A stretch of DNA of 61,915 bases, taken from NCBI RefSeq assembly GCF_000350105.1, contig NZ_CAIY01000011.1, forward strand, positions 1-61,915. Direction: 5' to 3'. Both the position numbers and the translations under genes were made by a program. Below the pieces are notes generated by a model. The model was not told the origin of the DNA. It did not search any database and worked only from the letters and a program-made list of their open reading frames with translations. Source of the stretch: Richelia intracellularis HH01. Its GTDB lineage: Bacteria; Cyanobacteriota; Cyanobacteriia; Cyanobacteriales; Nostocaceae. The first letter of the stretch is position 1, and each line of letters starts with the position of its first letter. Positions 52,191 through 61,915 of this stretch are shown here, in pieces.

Positions 52191-53572
52191 TGACTTTAGA
52201 TAATACAACTAACAAAACATCAAAGTTGTGGCTTAATGGGCAAAGACTTTTGCCCAGGGGTTTTTTGCATTTAATTACAGATTTACGTTTGGCAATCATT
52301 CTACTTTTACTCATAGCTCTATTCAGTGTAACTGGCACTGTAATTGAGCAGGGTAAACCACCTAGTTTTTATCAGGCTAATTATCCGGAAAGCCCAGCCA
52401 TATTAGGTTTTTTATCTTGGAAAGTAATCCAGTTATTGGGGTTGAATGATGTTTACCGGACTTGGTGGTTTTTGGTATTAATTATATTTTTTGGCATAAG
52501 CTTATCTGCCTGTACCTTTACCCGCCAATTGCCAATGCTAAAAGCTGCACAACGGTGGAAGTTTTATGATAAACCACAGCAGTTTACCAAGCTGGCATTG
52601 AGTGCAGAGTTTAATTTGGACCAAAATAATTATGCTTCCATAGAAAAACTGAGCAATTTATTAAATGATTGTCATTATAAAGTCTTTCCAGAACAGCAAG
52701 GACTCCTATATGCCCGCAAGGGGATTATTGGAAAAATTGGGCCAATTATCGTACACATTGGTATTATTACAATCCTATTAGGTAGTATCTGGGGAGCACT
52801 AACTGGTTTTGTTGCCCAGGAAATGATACCCAGTGGAAGTACTTTCAAAATCAAAAATATTGTAACTACCGGGCCTTTTGCAGTAAAACCACTTGCTTTA
52901 GACTGGTCTGTGCGGGTCAATCGCTTTTGGATTGACTACACTGCCAATGGCAGAATTGATCAATTCTATTCTGATATGTCAGTATTAAATGCTCGGGGAG
53001 AAGAAGTTGATCACAAAAAAATTTTTGTTAACGAGCCTCTACGCTACCAAGGTATAACTTTTTACCAAACCAGCTGGAATATTGTGGGGGTGAAAGTCCA
53101 AATTAATAACAGTCCTATTTTTCAATTGCCAATGGCTGAAATTGATAAACGAGGTAAAGGTAAGCTATGGGGTACTTGGATTCCCACTAAATCAGATTTG
53201 AGTTCAGGAGTTTCACTTGTTACTAACGATTTACAAGGTACAGTATCAATTTATAATTCTCGAGGTGAACTAATTACTATCTTACGTACGGGAATGTCTA
53301 CTGAGATTAATGGAGCAACCTTGAAATTGTTAGATATAGTTGGAAGTACTGGCTTGCAAATCAAGTCTGACCCTGGAATAATAGGAGTCTATACAGGTTT
53401 TGCTATTTTGATATTTGGCGTGGTAATCAGTTACTTTTCCCACTCACAAATTTGGGCATTGCAAAAAGATTGTAGGTTGTACATTGGCGGAAAAACTAAT
53501 CGTGCTCAAATTACTTTTGAAAAAGAAATTTTGTATATTTTCGATCAACTTGATTATTCCCAGGAGAAATAA
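52190..53572 (+). CDS. ccsB: Cytochrome c biogenesis protein Ccs1/CcsB (ResB-like)
   Basis: 460 residues. Part of the System II heme-lyase complex together with CcsA, needed for cytochromes c6 and f. Helices lie at about 28-50, 85-105, 180-205 and 400-420, with a large lumenal region between the last two ([18 protein letters not shown]). [24 protein letters not shown] is the family start motif. ccsA was not seen here. Translationally coupled to ccdA. Confidence 0.95.
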   Translation: MTLDNTTNKTSKLWLNGQRLLPRGFLHLITDLRLAIILLLLIALFSVTGTVIEQGKPPSFYQANYPESPAILGFLSWKVIQLLGLNDVYRTWWFLVLIIFFGISLSACTFTRQLPMLKAAQRWKFYDKPQQFTKLALSAEFNLDQNNYASIEKLSNLLNDCHYKVFPEQQGLLYARKGIIGKIGPIIVHIGIITILLGSIWGALTGFVAQEMIPSGSTFKIKNIVTTGPFAVKPLALDWSVRVNRFWIDYTANGRIDQFYSDMSVLNARGEEVDHKKIFVNEPLRYQGITFYQTSWNIVGVKVQINNSPIFQLPMAEIDKRGKGKLWGTWIPTKSDLSSGVSLVTNDLQGTVSIYNSRGELITILRTGMSTEINGATLKLLDIVGSTGLQIKSDPGIIGVYTGFAILIFGVVISYFSHSQIWALQKDCRLYIGGKTNRAQITFEKEILYIFDQLDYSQEK

Positions 53573-54143
53573 AAATCCCGGTTATTTAAATCAAAAATTG
53601 TATGTGTTTATGTCTAAATACAAGATCGCCTATTCCAAGTAATTAAACAGAAAAAATAACTTTTCAAAGATAAAAACTTTAGAATAGTTATTAGAAAATA
53701 TTAATCTCAAAGTTTATTTCGATATTGTAACTGATTCAACTGTTATTTAAAATCAGTTTAATAAAAAATTTAAACAACCGTCTCAAATTTGTAAATATTT
53801 GGATTGATGTATTAGCATTCCTAAAGATTTATAAGTTGAAAATAATGCAAGTAATTCATACAAACTATACATACAAACATGATGTTTTATAATCTTTAGA
53901 ACGATAGATATTTGAATAAGCAACAAAAGCTAAAAAACTTCTTGTCATGTTTTCTCATATTCCCAAACTTTTCTGTATCTCCCTAAAGAGTTTAACCTTT
54001 ATAGTTTTAGTTAGCAGGGGCATTACATTTTCAGATTAAGAGAATTAGAAGAAAACTTATTATGTATATTCAACCGTTACTCAAGAATTTTCCATATTTA
54101 AAACCTAAACCCCAAACTCAGTCGTCAATATGGCTAATTAATA
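53573..54143. other. Spacer between convergent ccsB and queF
   Basis: 570 bp of AT-rich sequence. A 51-codon plus-strand frame beginning near 54062 (MYIQPLLKNFPYLKPKPQ) runs into the queF 3' end and is probably fortuitous. No terminator with a clear T-run seen. Confidence 0.5.
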
Positions 54144-54554
54144 TTAATGATTATTCTGACTATATTTTGTCTCGACTATCATATGCACATTGCCGCGAGG
54201 AGAAAAATCTGCCTTGACAGTTGCTTCTAGAGGATCGCAAGCTTCTACAAAATCATCAAGTATTTGATTTGCAGATTCCTCATGGGATATATATTTATCT
54301 CTATAGCCATTAATATAAAGTTTCAGGGCTTTGAGCTCCATTACCTTCTCATATGGTATATAGGTAATGTAAATAGTGGCAAAGTCTGGGTATCCAGAAA
54401 AAGGACACTTGCAGGTAAATTCTGGCAGACTAATGTTAATATTATAATGACGGCCAATGCGCGGATTTGGGAATGTAATTAGTTTGCCCTCTACAATATT
54501 CCTTTCGCCATATTTTACGGTCTGGTTGAAGGTTGATGTAGTTTCTTGTACCAT
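54144..54554 (-). CDS. queF: NADPH-dependent 7-cyano-7-deazaguanine reductase (type I)
   Basis: 136 residues, the short unimodular QueF. Reduces preQ0 to preQ1 in queuosine synthesis. Catalytic Cys50 in CKCPFSGYPDFA with Asp57, and His91-Glu92 in ISHEESANQ, are present. ATG start. I looked for a preQ1 riboswitch upstream and found no match. No other que gene was recognised in the window. Confidence 0.96.
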   Translation of the reverse strand: MVQETTSTFNQTVKYGERNIVEGKLITFPNPRIGRHYNINISLPEFTCKCPFSGYPDFATIYITYIPYEKVMELKALKLYINGYRDKYISHEESANQILDDFVEACDPLEATVKADFSPRGNVHMIVETKYSQNNH

Positions 54555-55171
54555 AGAATAAATGATTAATTAGTAATATATTATCAGGGTCAGTTTCAAT
54601 TGAACTACTCTAAGAGTTAGTCTATAATATCCGAAAAAATCGGTATTTTCATCCCTAATTATACATGCTAACAATCTGCAAACATAATTATAATTAAATT
54701 TCTATAAACAGACTATGATAAAAAATGCAAACCATGCACACTAGTATCCCAAGTAATTAATCCACTCTATACGTGGAAACCAAGTTAAAATCTCTTATTG
54801 TATTTTAATATTATAAGATAGAATAATTCAACATTCTGATAACCCGATCAAACAAACCTTCACAATCTGTATTGACGAGTTTATACATTTTTTTATTCAG
54901 TGAATTCGGAAAAATAATATGGTATCCCATTAAAACAGACAAGAAGCTTCACTACTTTATAGTTTACATATTGAATAGCTTTCCAAAAACTTTTGCCTAA
55001 CTTTTCTCTAAATCTAATAGATTAGAAACCAGTGATTTGGAAAATCCAGACATAGATACATAAAAGAAAATATCTATAACCCCCCAGCATTTAATCCAAA
55101 TGGCAGGATTGCATGAACGAGAAATAAGTAATAGAGTCCTTTACAAAGGAATATCACAAAGTTAGTAATTA
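54555..55171. other. AT-rich spacer
   Basis: 617 bp between the phasin-like gene and queF, both on the minus strand, so the queF promoter should lie here. No sustained frame and no riboswitch-like element was identified. Confidence 0.5.
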
Positions 55172-55576
55172 CTATTTATCTTCTTGTAGGCGTTTTAATT
55201 CTTCCTGTAGGCTTAAAACCCGTTTTCGTAAACCATATACGCTAACTGTTGAGGAGCTTTCTTTTGTCGACTGCCCACCCTCGTCCAAAATCTCAATATG
55301 GCGAGGTTCTGAATCTCCTTTTTTCTTATATTCAACACTATATTCTGACTGGGCTTTATATTGGGATTGTGCCTTTTGAGCTTGTCTCATCATATCTTCG
55401 ATAAAAAGACGGGCTTCTTCGGTGTTCATTTCCCCCCTTACCACCATTTCATCAGCTAGTTTTTGGATGTGCGACTGCAAGTCGATTAATGCATTACCAG
55501 TCTTCTCACCCGCATAAGAGGCTATACCTACACCAATATAAAAGGCTTTTTTTACAATGTCTCCAAAACCAGGCAT
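55172..55576 (-). CDS. Phasin-like helical protein
   Basis: 134 residues from ATG 55576 (MPGFGDIVKKAFYIGVGIASYA), the start seen in cyanobacterial homologues; the frame is open upstream to 55759 but that extension is atypical. An amphipathic helical N-terminal domain (ELIDLQ-like, LADEMVVRGEMNTEEARLFIED) is followed by a polar linker (about 80-110) and a C-terminal coiled coil (LRKRVLSLQEELKRLQ). The family is often annotated as phasin or poly(R)-hydroxyalkanoate granule-associated; real function unknown. It lies behind the YciI gene, and the 5' region of 160 bp may hold its promoter. Confidence 0.75.
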   Translation of the reverse strand: MPGFGDIVKKAFYIGVGIASYAGEKTGNALIDLQSHIQKLADEMVVRGEMNTEEARLFIEDMMRQAQKAQSQYKAQSEYSVEYKKKGDSEPRHIEILDEGGQSTKESSSTVSVYGLRKRVLSLQEELKRLQEDK

Positions 55577-55736
55577 TATGGCTATTAATTCAATAGAGTG
55601 GGCGACCCGGAGACTAAGCCTACCATAAGCGTCTCTTATTGCTGCTACCTTCCGGTCCTGACAAAGTTCAAGTGTCATGGTTGCATAGGTCCAGGTCTTA
55701 TCCGAGTATAACACTAAATGCGCAGATTGTGTATTG

Positions 55737-56000
55737 TTAAGTAACAACTCGCCATTCATTTAGTTGATAGTTAATACAATCATGTTTTACTAGGGGGTCA
55801 GCTTCTACAATTGCCTGGGCTTCATCAAGTGAATTAGCCTCAAACAATAACATTCCTCCCCCTCTTTTTGCCCAATAGCCACTTTTGGCCTTGTGCCCTT
55901 TGGAAATTAGCTCTTGCACGTAAATTGTATGGGCAGGCACATATTTATCAAAGGTAGATTTATCAACCTTACCTTCCTCTATCCTGACAAACCAGGTCAT
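55737..56000 (-). CDS. YciI family protein
   Basis: 87 residues, single dimeric alpha-beta barrel (ferredoxin-like) domain: MTWFVRIEEGKVDKSTFDKY, VPAHTIYVQELISKGH, GGGMLLFEANSLDEAQAIVEADP. The conserved His of the YciI active site corresponds to the HTIYV segment. Biochemical role mostly unknown. ATG start; upstream of the phasin-like gene on the same strand. Confidence 0.85.
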   Translation of the reverse strand: MTWFVRIEEGKVDKSTFDKYVPAHTIYVQELISKGHKAKSGYWAKRGGGMLLFEANSLDEAQAIVEADPLVKHDCINYQLNEWRVVT

Positions 56001-57014
56001 TGCTATTTTCAGTCCTATGTATGCGAGTAATTTTAATTTTAATTATCCCCATTTTTGGTAACACTTGAATCAAATTTTTGGAGAAGGTGTATGTTTTAAT
56101 TCTTTAGCAAATAAAATTATTGTAATTTCGACCTTATTGACTTTTTAAAATAAGGGTTTATTTTTTTTGAAAATAGTTTCTTTTGTTTGAGATGTGAGTT
56201 GCTAGTCAATCAACTTAACTCTAGCCCATAAATTTGTTAGAAAACAGAAATTAGTAAGCTGGTTAAAACTTTAAAAATAAAGCTACTCAGTTAGGCTGTT
56301 GGGTTATAAATTAAGAGTATTAATATAACTAATAACCAGATTGAAAAGGGGAATTCATAGGGTTGTAATGAGAACCTACTTATTCCCATCTGTAAGCAAC
56401 AAGTAAGTTTTACTCTAAACTTAAAAGGAACAACCTCTAATCTTAATTTTGAACTCAAATAATTCTCAATGATATTTGAATTTAGTAGAACTTCTACCTA
56501 AAAGAGTATAAGAAAATACTCAGTCAGTAAGTTAATTATCCGTTTTTTTAAGTGATACCTGTACCAGTATTGGATACTATGGCAATACAAGAGTATTTGA
56601 TAACAATTAAAATAGAGTGTTTGATGAATATATAATCCCACATGAATATAGAAGATAGAAATCAAATTTGATTTCTATCTTCTATATAATAGGCTCTTAA
56701 GTAAGATAAATGAATTAGTATTGTGTGAATTCATAGTCAAAATTTTTACGTAAAACTAGTATTTTCTTACTTATCATTTTCTATCTGAATTCAATGACTC
56801 TATATTCTAACACTAAGGAATTGATGGATACTTGAAAAGTATTATCACACACTATGATATCTTTTATAACCATGATTATATTATTCATATAGCAGTAATA
56901 TTAACTACTTGAGTTAATATAATAATTCTTATACTTGGTAAGTTTATACTAATATTAAATTCGGTATATAATTTGTTTTGACTGCTCAAGCTTATTGTTC
57001 CTATTAATGAGATT
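56001..57014. other. Spacer with a long palindrome
   Basis: About 1 kb between the Uma2 gene and the YciI gene. The main structure is the 42-bp palindrome at 56646-56687. No gene is recognised. Confidence 0.5.
56646..56687. repeat. 42-bp perfect palindrome
   Basis: Each half is 21 bp and there is no loop: positions 56646-56666 (ATATAGAAGATAGAAATC then AAA) are the exact reverse complement of 56667-56687. Perfect palindromes of this length are unstable in many bacteria, so it is either recent or maintained. It lies about 650 bp from the nearest gene start. Confidence 0.9.
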
Positions 57015-57599
57015 CTACGGTGTATTATCAATAATCAAATCTACATCTTCATAAATATTTCCAATATCAAAACGAACATCAACGCTGGCAAAATCAACTT
57101 TATTGCCCCTCGTGTAGGGAAATAGTTCCCAGCGTCCATATTCATTACGACGAAAACATTCCACACTCATAATATCTTGGGAAATTAATACATACTCTTT
57201 AAGAGTTTTCAACTGTCGGTAATCAGCAAATTTTTTCCCTCTATCATATGCTTCTGTCATATCTGATATGATTTCTACTATAAGACAGGGGTAGCGTTTA
57301 AAATACTTGTACTCTTTATCCCGTAAATCTCCAGTTAAAAGTATATCAGGATAAAAATAACGATTGATAGCCTCTATTTGTACTTTCATATCAGCCATAT
57401 ATACCCGATAACCCTTGTTACGAAGCTGGCCTAATAATAGAGAAGCCAAATTTAAGTTTATAGTTACATGGGCATCACTTCTCGTACTAGAAACTTGATA
57501 TACTTGGCCATCAATATATTCATGCTTAATAGTGCTTATTTTCTCTTTATTTAAGTATTCTTGCCCTGATATATAGTATTCGTTTTGAATCAATACCAT
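57015..57599 (-). CDS. Uma2 family protein (DUF820, PD-(D/E)XK nuclease fold)
   Basis: 194 residues. The family is greatly expanded in cyanobacteria and has a restriction-endonuclease-like fold with unclear function. Core residues seen: Glu27 in KHEYIDGQVY, Asp85 in YFYPDILLTGD, and Glu109 in CLIVEIISD, followed by RGKKFADYRQL and KEYVLISQDIMSVECFRR. ATG start. The core seems intact, so it may be active. It stands alone. Confidence 0.88.
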   Translation of the reverse strand: MVLIQNEYYISGQEYLNKEKISTIKHEYIDGQVYQVSSTRSDAHVTINLNLASLLLGQLRNKGYRVYMADMKVQIEAINRYFYPDILLTGDLRDKEYKYFKRYPCLIVEIISDMTEAYDRGKKFADYRQLKTLKEYVLISQDIMSVECFRRNEYGRWELFPYTRGNKVDFASVDVRFDIGNIYEDVDLIIDNTP

Positions 57600-59224
57600 T
57601 GTTTCTTACAGAGTATTTAAGAGGTCTATAAACCTATTCTAACTAAACGAGGAATCTACGAGGTTATTATATATTGATTATTTATTTTATTTTTTTTGAT
57701 TAGATTATGGGTGTATGAATACTTGTAGTATTAATTGAAGTAATTATATACAGATTTACTGTTAGTACTTACGAATAAAAAATATATTTATTCTCTGCTA
57801 TATATTCAACACTAATAACTCAAATATTTTATAAATAACTCTAATTTTAAGGGAATACTTAAAAAAAATTCTTACAGATAAATAATTATACTAATAGGCT
57901 CATTTAGAATACATTGCATAATTATAATATACAAGTATTTCTATACTTGTAGCAAAATTTATGTTCCTTGAAACAATTAATAGTACTCCGTCAGCTATTG
58001 AAAATGCTGCATTTTCAATATACATATTTGTCTTTGCTTTTCATTACTTAAATCTATCAGACTATTATTGAAGTTTAATAATGGGATTGGATTTATTAAA
58101 TTTGTCTTAAGGAGTTACTTCACAATTCTTTTTCTTAACTGGAGTTTACTAAGGAAAAATAATGTACTTGATAATGATGATATTATTAAATCATATTTTT
58201 AAAATAAATTGCATAATTTTCAAGCATATTTTTTTGCTAAATCAATTATTTATTAATTTTTCAGTTATATAAGAAAAATATTTGAAATATTTATAGTTTA
58301 TCTATGAGATTGGCATTTAATGCAGATATATTGGCTTGGTAGCTGTACACAGTTAAAAAGCAAGCAATAAAAGATGAAAAGACTATAAATCACAAGTTAA
58401 AACTTTAAAATTTACTCTAATATATCCAGTTTTTACTATAGATAAAATAGTAGTAACTTTTAATAGAAGAGTCTACTACAATCATGTTAGTATTTTTCCT
58501 ATAGTACATAATTACGGTAATATTATATTTATTTTAGTGGCCTCATTCATAGTAATAATTTATAAATGATTGCTATACTAGCATATATGTAATTTTTCTT
58601 GTATCTCTTAAAAAAGAAAGCTAGATAATATCCTTATAATCATAATAATTCCAAAGATATCGAGTTAATATAGGAAAGGAAAGTTACAGTCGAGGCTTGT
58701 ATGTATTATATGTAATAATAGAAATGTAATAATAGAAAACTTTTTGGTAATTTTAGACCCCATATTAAAATCTTCACAGCCTGCTGATATTTTAATCATA
58801 ACTATTGTTAGATTATAGGACTTTCATTAGAGGTTAATGTACAAATCTAACAATTACATAGAGTTCAGACACTTCGGATTAAAACTCAAGCTAATTCTAA
58901 ATGTTTCTAATGCAATAATTAATCCTCAGCAGTTTTTTAAACCTATTCAATTTGGTCTAAAATTCATTTATAAAATGCATAAAATACCGGCAAAGTTAAG
59001 GCTTTCATAGTAAGTGTACATTTCAATTTTGACCAGTATCTATTTTATAGATTAGCCTTAAATAGTTTTACCCTAGCCTGTAATAAATTTAGTTATATCA
59101 TGGGAAAACTAATTACATGAAAAGATGTTACTATTTTAGGAGTTCACATACATACAGAATTAGTCCAAAGTCTAAAATCAAGATACCTTCTATGAAGTAA
59201 ATAGCAAAATATTAGTGATGGCAA
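57600..59224. other. Long AT-rich spacer
   Basis: 1.6 kb. It holds a 9-bp hairpin (57930-57951), a 25-bp near-perfect palindrome (57996-58020), and a 36-codon frame at 57961-58071 (MFLETINSTPSAIENAAFSI, then hydrophobic) that overlaps the palindrome and is not recognised. The rest has no sustained frame. Confidence 0.5.
57996..58020. repeat. 25-bp inverted repeat with a single central base
   Basis: TATTGAAAATGC (57996-58007) pairs with GCATTTTCAATA (58009-58020) around one central T. Confidence 0.8.
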
Positions 59225-59698
59225 ATTACTAAAATCGTAGTTTTCTTATTTTTAATAGAGTTTCATCTGATTCTAGCTTCCTATCCTGCAAATTCATTTG
59301 AATTTAAAAGTAAAGTTAATTATACTCTAAGTGAATTAAGGGGACAAAATTTTTCTGGACAAGATTTATCAGGAACATCTTTTGCTGGTGCAGATATGCG
59401 CGGGGCAGATTTTCATGGAGCCAATTTAGAGGGAACTATTTTAACCAAGGCTTACTTTTTACAAGCAAACTTAGGGGGTGCAAATTTTGCTCAAGCTTTT
59501 AGTGACCGCGTTACTTTTGATAAAAGTGATTTAACTAATGCAATTTTCACATATTCTCTACTTACTAGTAATACTTTTTACGGAGCTAATATAGAAGGAA
59601 CATACTTTTCTGGCGCTTTAGTTGATGCTTATCAAGCAATGTTAATGTGCAAGCGAGCATCAGGAAAAATACCCTACCAGGTATATACACAAGGGTAA
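59225..59698 (+). CDS. Secreted pentapeptide-repeat protein with damaged or unusual start
   Basis: The frame is open from 59219 to the stop at 59696-59698. A signal peptide (KIVVFLFLIEFHLILASYPANS) precedes pentapeptide repeats: LRGQNFSGQDLSGTSFAGAD and ADFHGANLEG continuing to ANIEGTYFSGAL, then MCKRASGKIP. Such repeats form a right-handed quadrilateral helix; lumenal members are common in cyanobacteria, with unknown function. No ATG, GTG or TTG precedes the signal peptide; an ATG at 59218 is in another frame and reads ATG GCA AAT TAC TAA. A one-base change would join it (MANY to KIVVF). So the gene is either translated from ATT/ATC or was recently frameshifted. The first in-frame ATG (59396) would delete the signal. 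Confidence 0.7.
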   Translation: MTKIVVFLFLIEFHLILASYPANSFEFKSKVNYTLSELRGQNFSGQDLSGTSFAGADMRGADFHGANLEGTILTKAYFLQANLGGANFAQAFSDRVTFDKSDLTNAIFTYSLLTSNTFYGANIEGTYFSGALVDAYQAMLMCKRASGKIPYQVYTQG

Positions 59699-60933
59699 GC
59701 CTGGTTTGTCATGAAAATACCTAATTAACTTAAATAGGTTTGTAATTTTATCCAAGTTTTTGGCGATTATCATTTAATAATGAATACTTTTATTTGGATT
59801 ATTTAATTATTATTTGATTTAAGCTGACAGTAATTTTAGCAACTACGAAAAAGCATTGAGGTTTTAACTTAAATCCTAAGGCGTCCCTAAAAAACATAAT
59901 ATCCAGTTATTAATTCATAATCTAAAGTAGCTAATAGATGAGCTGAAATTATCAAAAGGCTTGGTTGTTAGGTCACAGATGGAAATCACTTAGGAGTTCC
60001 TATCCCATTGATTTATTAGCAGTAATTATATACTAATATTGTCGGAGATAATTGTGGTATTTTCAAGTATCAACTTAATAAACAATTCTTGTAATCATGT
60101 ATTTTAGAGCGAAGATAAGTCTTTAACTTACAAGTAAGACTAAAACTAAAAAGGTAAATTGTAATAATTATTTATAGGTAGTATTAGGGATAGCTTATCT
60201 TTAAGTTCTTGTAGTATTGATACATAATCACGTTATAAATAACAATTTAATCTACCATGATAAGTATTTGCATGCTTACCACTCATGATGTTATTCCCCA
60301 TATCCTCATTTTATGCTTTTTTCCAACTTATTCAGTTTCAATAATCTAGACTTGAGTAAATTTCGTTGAGTATTTTTTAAGTTACAGGCATAGATTCTAC
60401 TCATGCTAATATATATTATTTATAATCTAGATAGTCAATAATCTATGTTGAAAGAAATTTGTCATATAAAATATACTTAATTTATTCAAATACTCTGGCT
60501 GATTTAATGTCATTATAAACAATAAGTTAACTATATTTAATCACTTGCTAGGTTTATTGACTATTTTGTTTTTTTTATCTTTTTTTATAATTTGAATTTA
60601 AAGATTACTCATACAGATTTTTAGTAGAAATTTTCTTTTTTACCATCTGTCTTTTAATCCTAGAGCCTAATTCAATATATAAACAGGGCTGAATAATATT
60701 CTGTACCTTTAGTTTGTAATATTATTCAGCTAAAACTGGTAAACACGCTACAAGAAAAAGCAAGCTACCCCAACATAACATCCAATTTGACATTTAAGAT
60801 GCATGTTAAGATTAGCTTTGCTGCGCTAGGATGATGAAAGATGTAAGTGTATACTTTACACTATTAAGCCCTTGCATATACATCGCTAGGAGGCACAAAT
60901 ATTACGGAGACTAAAAACCAGGAAAAAACTAGC
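59699..60933. other. Spacer upstream of rpsA
   Basis: 1.23 kb, AT-rich. A 13-bp hairpin at 60688-60730 lies about 200 bp before rpsA; the stretch from about 60735 to 60933 is less AT-rich and should contain the rpsA promoter and leader. No gene recognised. Confidence 0.5.
60688..60730. repeat. Inverted repeat, 13-bp perfect stem
   Basis: GCTGAATAATATT (60688-60700) pairs exactly with AATATTATTCAGC (60718-60730), 17-nt loop. It precedes the rpsA leader. Confidence 0.8.
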
Positions 60934-61915
60934 ATGGTCAATCAGAAATCAACTGCTATTGCTGAAATTGGGTTCACACATGAGGATTTTGCTGCCCTAC
61001 TTGACAAATACGATTATCATTTCAGTCCAGGTGACATTGTACCCGGTACAGTTTTCAGTATAGAGCCGCGTGGCGCTTTGATTGACATCGGTGCTAAAAC
61101 AGCAGCATATATACCTATACAAGAAATGTCTATAAACCGGGTTGATAGCCCGGATGAAGTTTTACAGTCCAACGAGACCAGGGAGTTTTTCATTCTCACT
61201 GATGAGAATGAGGATGGACAATTAACTCTTTCCATCCGTCGAATTGAGTATATGCGTGCTTGGGAACGTGTAAGACAGCTGCAAGCAGAGGATGCAACAG
61301 TCCGCTCAGGTGTGTTCGCTACCAACCGTGGGGGTGCATTAGTTCGCATTGAGGGTTTACGTGGTTTTATCCCCGGTTCTCATATTAGTACCCGTAAGCC
61401 AAAAGAAGATTTATTAGGCGAAGAACTTCCACTAAAATTTTTAGAAGTAGACGAGGAACGTAACCGATTAGTATTGTCACATCGTCGTGCCTTAGTTGAG
61501 CGGAAAATGAACCGTTTAGAAGTGGGCGAAGTGGTAATTGGCACAGTGCGTGGTATCAAACCATATGGTGCATTCATTGATATTGGTGGTGTTAGTGGTT
61601 TACTCCACATCTCAGAAATTTCCCACGAGCATATTGATACGCCCCACAGCGTCTTCAACGTGAATGATGAGTTGAAAGTCATGATCATCGATTTAGATGC
61701 AGAAAGAGGTCGTATTTCTTTATCTACCAAGCAGTTAGAGCCTGAGCCAGGTGACATGATTAAGAATCGTGACTTGGTATATGATAAGGCAGAAGAAATG
61801 GCTGCTAAGTACCGTGAACAACTATTTGCCAAAGAGCAAGGAATTACTGTTGAATCAGAAGTTACTGCGGAAGATATTCCATCTGCTACAGAAGAAGTGG
61901 TAGAAGCTGCTGCGG
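60934..61915 (+). CDS. rpsA: 30S ribosomal protein bS1, 3' end cut by the window
   Basis: 327 codons from ATG 60934, open to the window end. The cyanobacterial form has three S1 RNA-binding repeats: about 30-100 (FSPGDIVPGTVFSIEPRGAL), 118-182 (VRSGVFATNRGGALVRIEGL) and 196-265 (GEVVIGTVRGIKPYGAFIDI), then a Glu-rich tail. It helps mRNA binding during initiation. The tail reached at the edge suggests only a few residues are missing. The minus-strand frames opposite it are shadows. Confidence 0.97.
   Translation, partial: MVNQKSTAIAEIGFTHEDFAALLDKYDYHFSPGDIVPGTVFSIEPRGALIDIGAKTAAYIPIQEMSINRVDSPDEVLQSNETREFFILTDENEDGQLTLSIRRIEYMRAWERVRQLQAEDATVRSGVFATNRGGALVRIEGLRGFIPGSHISTRKPKEDLLGEELPLKFLEVDEERNRLVLSHRRALVERKMNRLEVGEVVIGTVRGIKPYGAFIDIGGVSGLLHISEISHEHIDTPHSVFNVNDELKVMIIDLDAERGRISLSTKQLEPEPGDMIKNRDLVYDKAEEMAAKYREQLFAKEQGITVESEVTAEDIPSATEEVVEAAA

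Noticed and set aside
54062..54217. 51-codon frame beginning MYIQPLLKNFPYLK
   Set aside because: Half of it is antisense to the end of queF and no homologue is recalled.
54555..54660. preQ1 riboswitch upstream of queF
   Set aside because: No preQ1-I or preQ1-II consensus could be traced on the minus strand.
61017..61832. Two long minus-strand frames
   Set aside because: They are antisense to rpsA, which reads clearly on the plus strand.

Overview
The window reads as a chromosomal piece of a cyanobacterium, most likely a filamentous heterocystous (Nostocales-type) lineage with an eroding, AT-rich genome. Evidence: the ribosomal block has the cyanobacterial order (rplC to truA, rplM, rpsI, rpmE, prfA, with no rpmD); NdhN, Ycf20, heme oxygenase, IctB, CcdA/CcsB and a putative photosystem I accumulation factor mark a phototroph; and the proteins resemble Nostoc versions. 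From the coordinates given here, about 61% of the window is coding, and only about half outside the ribosomal block. That profile, with very AT-rich spacers holding broken fragments and no GCGATCGC (HIP1) site noticed by eye, suggests a host-associated diazotroph of the Richelia type. The genus is an inference.

Layout. 1-3500 (+): a TauE/SafE-like transporter domain fused to a ferric-reductase/MsrQ-like heme domain, followed by a membrane-anchored secreted protein. 3534-21590 (all -): thirty genes of the S10/spc/alpha ribosomal superoperon with secY, adk, infA, rpoA and truA, ending at prfA with a terminator whose stem contains the prfA stop codon. 21591-22442: divergent control region between rplC and ndhN. 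22443-26765 (+): ndhN, ycf20 and an ABC-F protein. 28220-29557 (-): MurT-like ligase. 30868-36755 (+): photosystem I factor, an unknown protein, ictB, smpB. 37639-39538 (-): cobW-type GTPase and heme oxygenase. 40067-41521 (+): glmM. 41991-46938 (-): a secreted unknown, then a Ig/propeller protein, a TIGR03943 protein and a DUF318 permease. 48612-53572: eda (+), a DUF4149-like membrane protein (-), ccdA-ccsB (+). 54144-57599 (-): queF, a phasin-like protein, a YciI protein and a Uma2 protein. 59225-61915 (+): a pentapeptide-repeat protein with a damaged start, and rpsA, cut by the window end.

Most genes are core housekeeping functions: translation and secretion, cytochrome c maturation (ccdA-ccsB), bilin synthesis (heme oxygenase), cell-wall precursors (glmM, murT), inorganic carbon, and queuosine synthesis. 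No tRNA, rRNA, CRISPR array, transposase or prophage gene was recognised. The most unusual material is (i) the TauE/MsrQ-like fusion with its partner, (ii) a set of long, perfect inverted repeats of unrelated sequence in the spacers, two of them directly in front of start codons, and (iii) signs of decay (lost starts, gene fragments, widened spacers inside the ribosomal operon).
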